From the NCBI GenBank assembly GCA_002026165.1, contig MWOS01000094.1, positions 1-64,000 of the forward strand: DNA of 64,000 nucleotides. Reading direction: 5' to 3'. Every line of letters begins with the position of its first letter. The first letter of the stretch is position 1. Positions 60,477-64,000 of the stretch are shown here, in pieces. The notes under the pieces are model-generated. The model did no database searches. It had not been told where the DNA came from and saw only the letters and a list, made by a program, of their open reading frames with translations. A program made the position numbers and the translations under genes. Source of the DNA: Prochlorococcus sp. HOT208_60m_813G15. Lineage in GTDB: Bacteria > Cyanobacteriota > Cyanobacteriia > PCC-6307 > Cyanobiaceae.

Positions 60477-61028
60477 GTGCTTTCAACAATTCTTACCAAG
60501 TCGTTTAGCAAAGATACTGCTTTATTAATTCTTAGAGTTATAACTGGAACTGTTCTAATACATCACGGTTATGAGAAATTAGCAAATATTGAAAATTTCG
60601 CTGATGCTTTTGTCAGACCATTACATCTTCCATTCCCAATATTTTTATCATACATAGCAGCATTCTCAGAAATAGGTGGTAGTTGGTTATTAATTATCGG
60701 CTTAGCTACAAGATTCGGGGCTTTAGCAATTGTTGGAACAATTTCTGTAGCAATATATCATGCACTTGTGACTTCTGGTTTTAATATTTTCTTGCTAGAA
60801 CTTTTACTTTTGTATTTCGCTTCAGCAACTTCAATTGCATTAACAGGCCCTGGTAATTTCTCCTTGGATGAAGTCATCATCAGAATTTTGAAATCAGAAG
60901 ATGAAGAGGAGATCATTTCTTCAACAAAATCAAAAAATTCTAAGGAAGTCGAAGTTAAAGAAGAAACAAGTAAAGCTGGTTTATTTCAATTTCTGCAAGC
61001 GAACATACTATCAGATACTTCAAGCTAA
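60477..61028 (+). CDS. DoxX family membrane protein
   Basis: 183 residues, GTG start. Four hydrophobic helices with LRVITGTVLIHHGYEKLANI (His/Glu loop), AFSEIGGSWLLIIGLATRFG and ALVTSGFNIFLLELLLLYFA, then a charged tail of 45 residues (SEDEEEIISSTKSKNSKEVE). DoxX-type proteins relate to redox or membrane quinol systems. It overlaps the convergent 57-residue gene by nine bases. Confidence 0.85.
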   Translation: MLSTILTKSFSKDTALLILRVITGTVLIHHGYEKLANIENFADAFVRPLHLPFPIFLSYIAAFSEIGGSWLLIIGLATRFGALAIVGTISVAIYHALVTSGFNIFLLELLLLYFASATSIALTGPGNFSLDEVIIRILKSEDEEEIISSTKSKNSKEVEVKEETSKAGLFQFLQANILSDTSS

Positions 61029-61193
61029 CTTTTTAGGATAAAGGTTATTGATTAGTTCTAACCTTTTTCTATAACTGTTTCTCTTCTCAAGTTTTATCTT
61101 AATTGTTGCTTCAGAAAGACTTATAAATAGCCCTATAGCAGTCACCCAGGATAAAAAAATGAAAGGGTTTTCTGGAATTTCTGAGAAATTCAT
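61020..61193 (-). CDS. 57-residue single-span membrane protein
   Basis: MNFSEIPENPFIFLSWVTAI, helix to GLFISLSEATI, then a basic coil (KLEKRNSYRKRLELINNLYP). Convergent with DoxX and overlapping its 3' end by nine bases. Confidence 0.55.
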   Translation of the reverse strand: MNFSEIPENPFIFLSWVTAIGLFISLSEATIKIKLEKRNSYRKRLELINNLYPKKLA

Positions 61194-61267
61194 ATGAATA
61201 ATACTTCTTTTTTAAAACTGACTGATCACCATATGTTTTTCAACCTAAATATACAATTTAGAAATAT

Positions 61268-61819
61268 TTAAGGATTAATTTCAACTTTTTCCCATTTATT
61301 ACTCTTTTCCCAAAGATATCTTTTATGAACAGGCTTTTCTAATTTAAGAAGATCTACTGAATCGATTTCAAAATTTAGAACTACAAAATTTTCTGACTTG
61401 GGAAAATTGGATAATATTTCATAAGCAGATTGGAATCTTGGGTTTATTTTCTCTCCAGGAGATCCCCAAAACCAAGAAGATTTTGATTTTTCTGATAATA
61501 AATCCCAATAATTTTTGTTATCACTTAATTCATGTATTTTTCCTTTGAATCTATATTGTGATTTGGTTTTCAAAAAGAACCATAATATTTCTGCATTAGG
61601 GTTGGATTTTAAATGCCCAATTTTTTCACTTCTTCTATCTGTAAAAATAATCATTGAACTATCTTTAAACCATCCTCTGAAAACAACTGTTCTTAATCTT
61701 GGCTCATTTTCTTCGCTGACTGTTGCAAGCTGTATCCATCTATTAGAGGGTGATTTGCCCTCTTTTTTTCTAGAAGATTTTAAATCTTGTCTCCAACAGG
61801 GTAAGTTGTTATCAGGCAT
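61268..61819 (-). CDS. Pyridoxamine-phosphate-oxidase-like FMN protein
   Basis: 183 residues. RWIQLATVSEENEPRLRTVV, then RGWFKDSSMIIFTDRRSEKI and AEILWFFLKTKSQYRFKGKI fit the PPOX-class split-barrel of cyanobacteria and plants. Probable FMN-dependent oxidase or heme/flavin carrier; not the classical PdxH. It overlaps the upstream gene by 8 bp. Confidence 0.85.
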   Translation of the reverse strand: MPDNNLPCWRQDLKSSRKKEGKSPSNRWIQLATVSEENEPRLRTVVFRGWFKDSSMIIFTDRRSEKIGHLKSNPNAEILWFFLKTKSQYRFKGKIHELSDNKNYWDLLSEKSKSSWFWGSPGEKINPRFQSAYEILSNFPKSENFVVLNFEIDSVDLLKLEKPVHKRYLWEKSNKWEKVEINP

Positions 61820-62429
61820 TTAATTTAGGCAATATAAGACCACTTTTCTTTTTGTATTCTTCGAATGAATCATATTTTGAGAGCGATTTATCTTTTTTTA
61901 TCATTCTTGGTAGAAAAACTATAGAGAAAAATATTACAAGAATTACTAATGGTATGAAACTCATTGAAAGTATTACGAATGATAGATAAATTAGTATTTC
62001 TCCTAGATAATTTGTATTCCTAATATTTTTGAAAAATCCTTCTTTGATTAGATCTTTTTTTAATTTAAGAGAAAAATATTTTTGGGCATCACTAGCAAAG
62101 TGTAGAAACACTCCAATTATATTTATAGATACAGAAGCAGCTATTACTATATTTGGAACAGATTTCTGAGATGAGATAAGAATGTAGGGAGCCACCCAGT
62201 AACTTCCCAGGAAAATAAAACCAGTAACTGAAGTTAAAAAATTTATTTTTTCTTTAAAATAAGGATCTGGGAATATCTTTTCTTTTAGAAGCCAAAGTAA
62301 TCCGTAAGTACCATGCAGAGCTAAATAAACGTAGGGAGCGATCGTAAAATTATCAAAAAAAATCATAAGACCTATCACTACAAATGCAGTGAGCCCCTTA
62401 TGTAGATTAATTATTTGATTAAGTTTCAT
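61812..62429 (-). CDS. ICMT/DUF1295-like membrane methyltransferase
   Basis: 205 residues and about six transmembrane helices. LKKDLIKEGFFKNIRNTNYL then GEILIYLSFVILS fits the C-terminal SAM-binding part of isoprenylcysteine-methyltransferase-like and steroid-reductase-like proteins (the RxPNYxGE block reads RNTNYLGE). Co-transcribed with the PPOX-like gene. Confidence 0.75.
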   Translation of the reverse strand: MKLNQIINLHKGLTAFVVIGLMIFFDNFTIAPYVYLALHGTYGLLWLLKEKIFPDPYFKEKINFLTSVTGFIFLGSYWVAPYILISSQKSVPNIVIAASVSINIIGVFLHFASDAQKYFSLKLKKDLIKEGFFKNIRNTNYLGEILIYLSFVILSMSFIPLVILVIFFSIVFLPRMIKKDKSLSKYDSFEEYKKKSGLILPKLNA

Positions 62430-62495
62430 CTTTTTTAATAATCTAAAAAATGAAATTATTTTCTGTGGATATAACCTAGGTCGTCAGGAGTTTAA

Positions 62496-62567
62496 TGGGC
62501 GATACTGGATTCGAACCAGTGGCCACTACCGTGTCGAGGTAGTGCTCTACCACTGAGCTAATCGCCC
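62496..62567 (-). tRNA. tRNA-Val (anticodon GAC)
   Basis: 72 nt. Acceptor GGGCGAT / ATCGCCC with A as discriminator, D arm GCTC / GAGC with AGTGGTA loop, anticodon stem CTACC / GGTAG around the loop TCGACAC (anticodon GAC), and T arm ACTGG / CCAGT around TTCGAAT. CCA is not encoded, as usual in cyanobacteria. Confidence 0.96.
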
Positions 62568-62615
62568 CAATTAAGGAATTTTTAAACCCCTTATAAAAAA
62601 ATAGCAGGTTGCGTT

Positions 62616-63407
62616 TCATTTTCTAAGTAATTTAACTTTCCATCGTTCTCTTTTGGTTATTTCTAAATTTAGAATTTCGATAAATCCTTTATTTTCAAGT
62701 TCTAGTTTGTCGCCAATTTTTAGATTAATTGTTGGCTTATTAACTTTGCTTCCATTTAATCTGAGCATTCCATTTTCTATCCTTTCTATGATTTTGGTTC
62801 GTGATACCCTAAAGCCAGCTGAAGCTATAGCATCTAATCTTGTTGAAGCTTCTACTGTATTGACAAGTTTTTTTGATCTTCCAGAAGGTATAACTAATTC
62901 ATCTATACCTACTACATTAACTTTTACTTCTACGTCTCTTAAATAAAAAATATTTTCATCTAGATGCTTAATATTTGTATTATCAATTATCCCTTGTGCT
63001 CCCCTATCGCCAATAGTCCATATATCTCCAATTTTTATTTGATTAACCCCATTTTCAATTAAGAGGGATCTAAAGTCGTCTTGTGTAGCATTATCAAATA
63101 AAAAATTTCCATTAATTTTTATTCCTTGAGCTGGAAAATTATTTTTTAGCGCATCCTCTTCAGGAATATTATCTCCTCTAAAGCAAGCTATCCTAGATCT
63201 TTGAGAAGAGGAGAATCCTCCATAAATAAAAAATTTGAAATCATTTAAATTTTCAAAATCTTTTAAAATCTCTTCGCAAACATAAGTTGAATTAAACCCA
63301 GTCCAATAAGTTTCCCAGTGTTTGTAGGCTAAGTAAGCAATATTTATTAATTCCTCAGTTTCTTTTTTGTAGTTTGAATTTATTAAGATCTCTTTTAAGT
63401 CAATCAT
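62616..63407 (-). CDS. Photosystem II S4-domain protein (YlmH-like)
   Basis: 263 residues. N-terminal YlmH-like domain (about 1-175, with NFPAQGIKINGNFLFDNATQ) and a C-terminal S4 RNA-binding domain (TVEASTRLDAIASAGFRVSR, then IENGMLRLNGSKVNKPTINL). The cyanobacterial and plastid form is called PSII S4 protein and is linked to ribosome rescue or translation in other bacteria. Starts at the base following the stop of its neighbour. Confidence 0.9.
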   Translation of the reverse strand: MIDLKEILINSNYKKETEELINIAYLAYKHWETYWTGFNSTYVCEEILKDFENLNDFKFFIYGGFSSSQRSRIACFRGDNIPEEDALKNNFPAQGIKINGNFLFDNATQDDFRSLLIENGVNQIKIGDIWTIGDRGAQGIIDNTNIKHLDENIFYLRDVEVKVNVVGIDELVIPSGRSKKLVNTVEASTRLDAIASAGFRVSRTKIIERIENGMLRLNGSKVNKPTINLKIGDKLELENKGFIEILNLEITKRERWKVKLLRK

Positions 63408-63974
63408 TTAGCCTTCTAAAAAAATTATATCTTTTGCTTCTGATTGTTTTATCAAAGCCCATGGCAATTCAGCTCCAATTTGATTTTCAAGTAGAACAAG
63501 CCATTTACCCTCTTTATTAGAATTAATGATCGATCTTAACTCTTTATTTCTATTAATGTTGATACTTGCAGAAGAAACAATGCTTCCTAAATATCCTGAA
63601 CCCATTCCTAAAAGACCTCCAATTAATGATTCCCCGATGTTATTTAAACCAAGAAAGCTGAAGGTAGATAAATTTGTCATATTAGAAAAAGCTATTCCAG
63701 CTATAAACCCAAATGGCATTAGCCATCTACTCATATCTTGTTGTCTGATCTTTCTATCAAGTTTAGGATTTAAGATTCTTATATCTTCAAAATTTTGAGA
63801 TTTGAATAAGATATTTGCTTTCGAATTGAGCAATTCTGTTTCGTCTGATGATATTTTCTCACTTATTGGTGGGATCAAAATAGCTTCAGAGAGCATTACT
63901 GATTTTTCTTTGAAAACATCAAATAGCTGGATACATTTATCAATGTCTTCAAATATCACAATACTTTTAGTCAA
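63408..63974 (-). CDS. 188-residue protein with glycine-rich membrane segment
   Basis: An N-terminal soluble half resembling a Rossmann-like stress fold (TKSIVIFEDIDKCIQLFDVF), then WLMPFGFIAGIAFSNM and a glycine-zipper stretch ESLIGGLLGMGSGYLGSIVS, then a C-terminal beta part WLVLLENQIGAELPWALIKQ. Conserved-looking in cyanobacteria. Operon with the S4 protein. Confidence 0.65.
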   Translation of the reverse strand: MTKSIVIFEDIDKCIQLFDVFKEKSVMLSEAILIPPISEKISSDETELLNSKANILFKSQNFEDIRILNPKLDRKIRQQDMSRWLMPFGFIAGIAFSNMTNLSTFSFLGLNNIGESLIGGLLGMGSGYLGSIVSSASININRNKELRSIINSNKEGKWLVLLENQIGAELPWALIKQSEAKDIIFLEG

Positions 63975-64000
63975 ATTTCAATCCTCAAATGTTTGTGTGT

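Overview
The window is AT-rich bacterial DNA and reads as the chromosome of a high-light-adapted Prochlorococcus. The grounds are strongly A+T-biased codon use, very short proteins, high-light-inducible (hli) genes, cyanobacteria-only families (photosystem II S4 protein, DUF1818, DUF2811, DUF2214), groES-groEL beside atpD, and many micro-proteins of a kind typical of this genus. No insertion sequence, integrase, phage module or CRISPR array was seen.

Layout. (1) 1-9.0 kb is conserved housekeeping: atpD, groES-groEL, secG, gpmI, pyrR, an Hsp70-like protein, rpoZ, DUF1818, DUF2811 and an EVE-domain protein. (2) 9.1-14.8 kb is accessory. It holds a 34-residue-repeat protein, about fifteen micro-genes, the first copy of a duplicated leader-RNA/DUF4278-peptide locus, and decayed copies of the 5' end of the EVE gene. 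(3) 15.0-17.5 kb is a three-gene operon under a Fur-family-like box: a COG0523 (CobW-like) P-loop protein and two calcineurin-fold proteins with substituted or lost metal ligands. (4) 18-20.7 kb holds small genes and a secreted cupin. (5) 20.8-26.9 kb is a guanidine-use cluster: GdmH-type Ni-dependent hydrolase, HypA-like and HypB-like nickel chaperones, an SBP/permease/ATPase ABC importer, and a Rieske oxygenase. (6) 27-49 kb is mostly accessory. It holds a LOG-family protein, a run of tiny membrane-protein genes, the second copy of the leader-RNA locus, a DoxX protein, LptF/G, three hli genes, two fatty-acid desaturases and many micro-genes. (7) 49-64 kb returns to larger genes: EamA transporter, BaiN-type flavoprotein, GAF protein, DUF2214, DUF1643, pirin, murD, an SDR, a stand-alone NAD+ ligase adenylation domain, a photolyase-like protein with apparently reversed domains, DoxX, a PPOX flavoprotein, an ICMT-like membrane protein, tRNA-Val(GAC) and the PSII S4 protein.

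Strongest unexplained signals: the locus at 10.36-10.59 kb repeated at 32.04-32.28 kb. Each copy has a TTGACA/TATAAA promoter whose 17-bp spacer contains a 14-bp palindrome, a leader that can fold as an H-type pseudoknot with a compensated base-pair change, and a conserved 33-residue DUF4278-like peptide. Next come the Fur-boxed operon of altered phosphoesterases, the Rieske oxygenase tied to guanidine genes, repeated EVE-gene 5' fragments, and an upstream block shared by micro-genes, two of which encode related Cys-tailed peptides. The leader locus may correspond to an already catalogued Prochlorococcus Yfr RNA; this could not be checked here. All functional assignments rest on reading motifs by eye.
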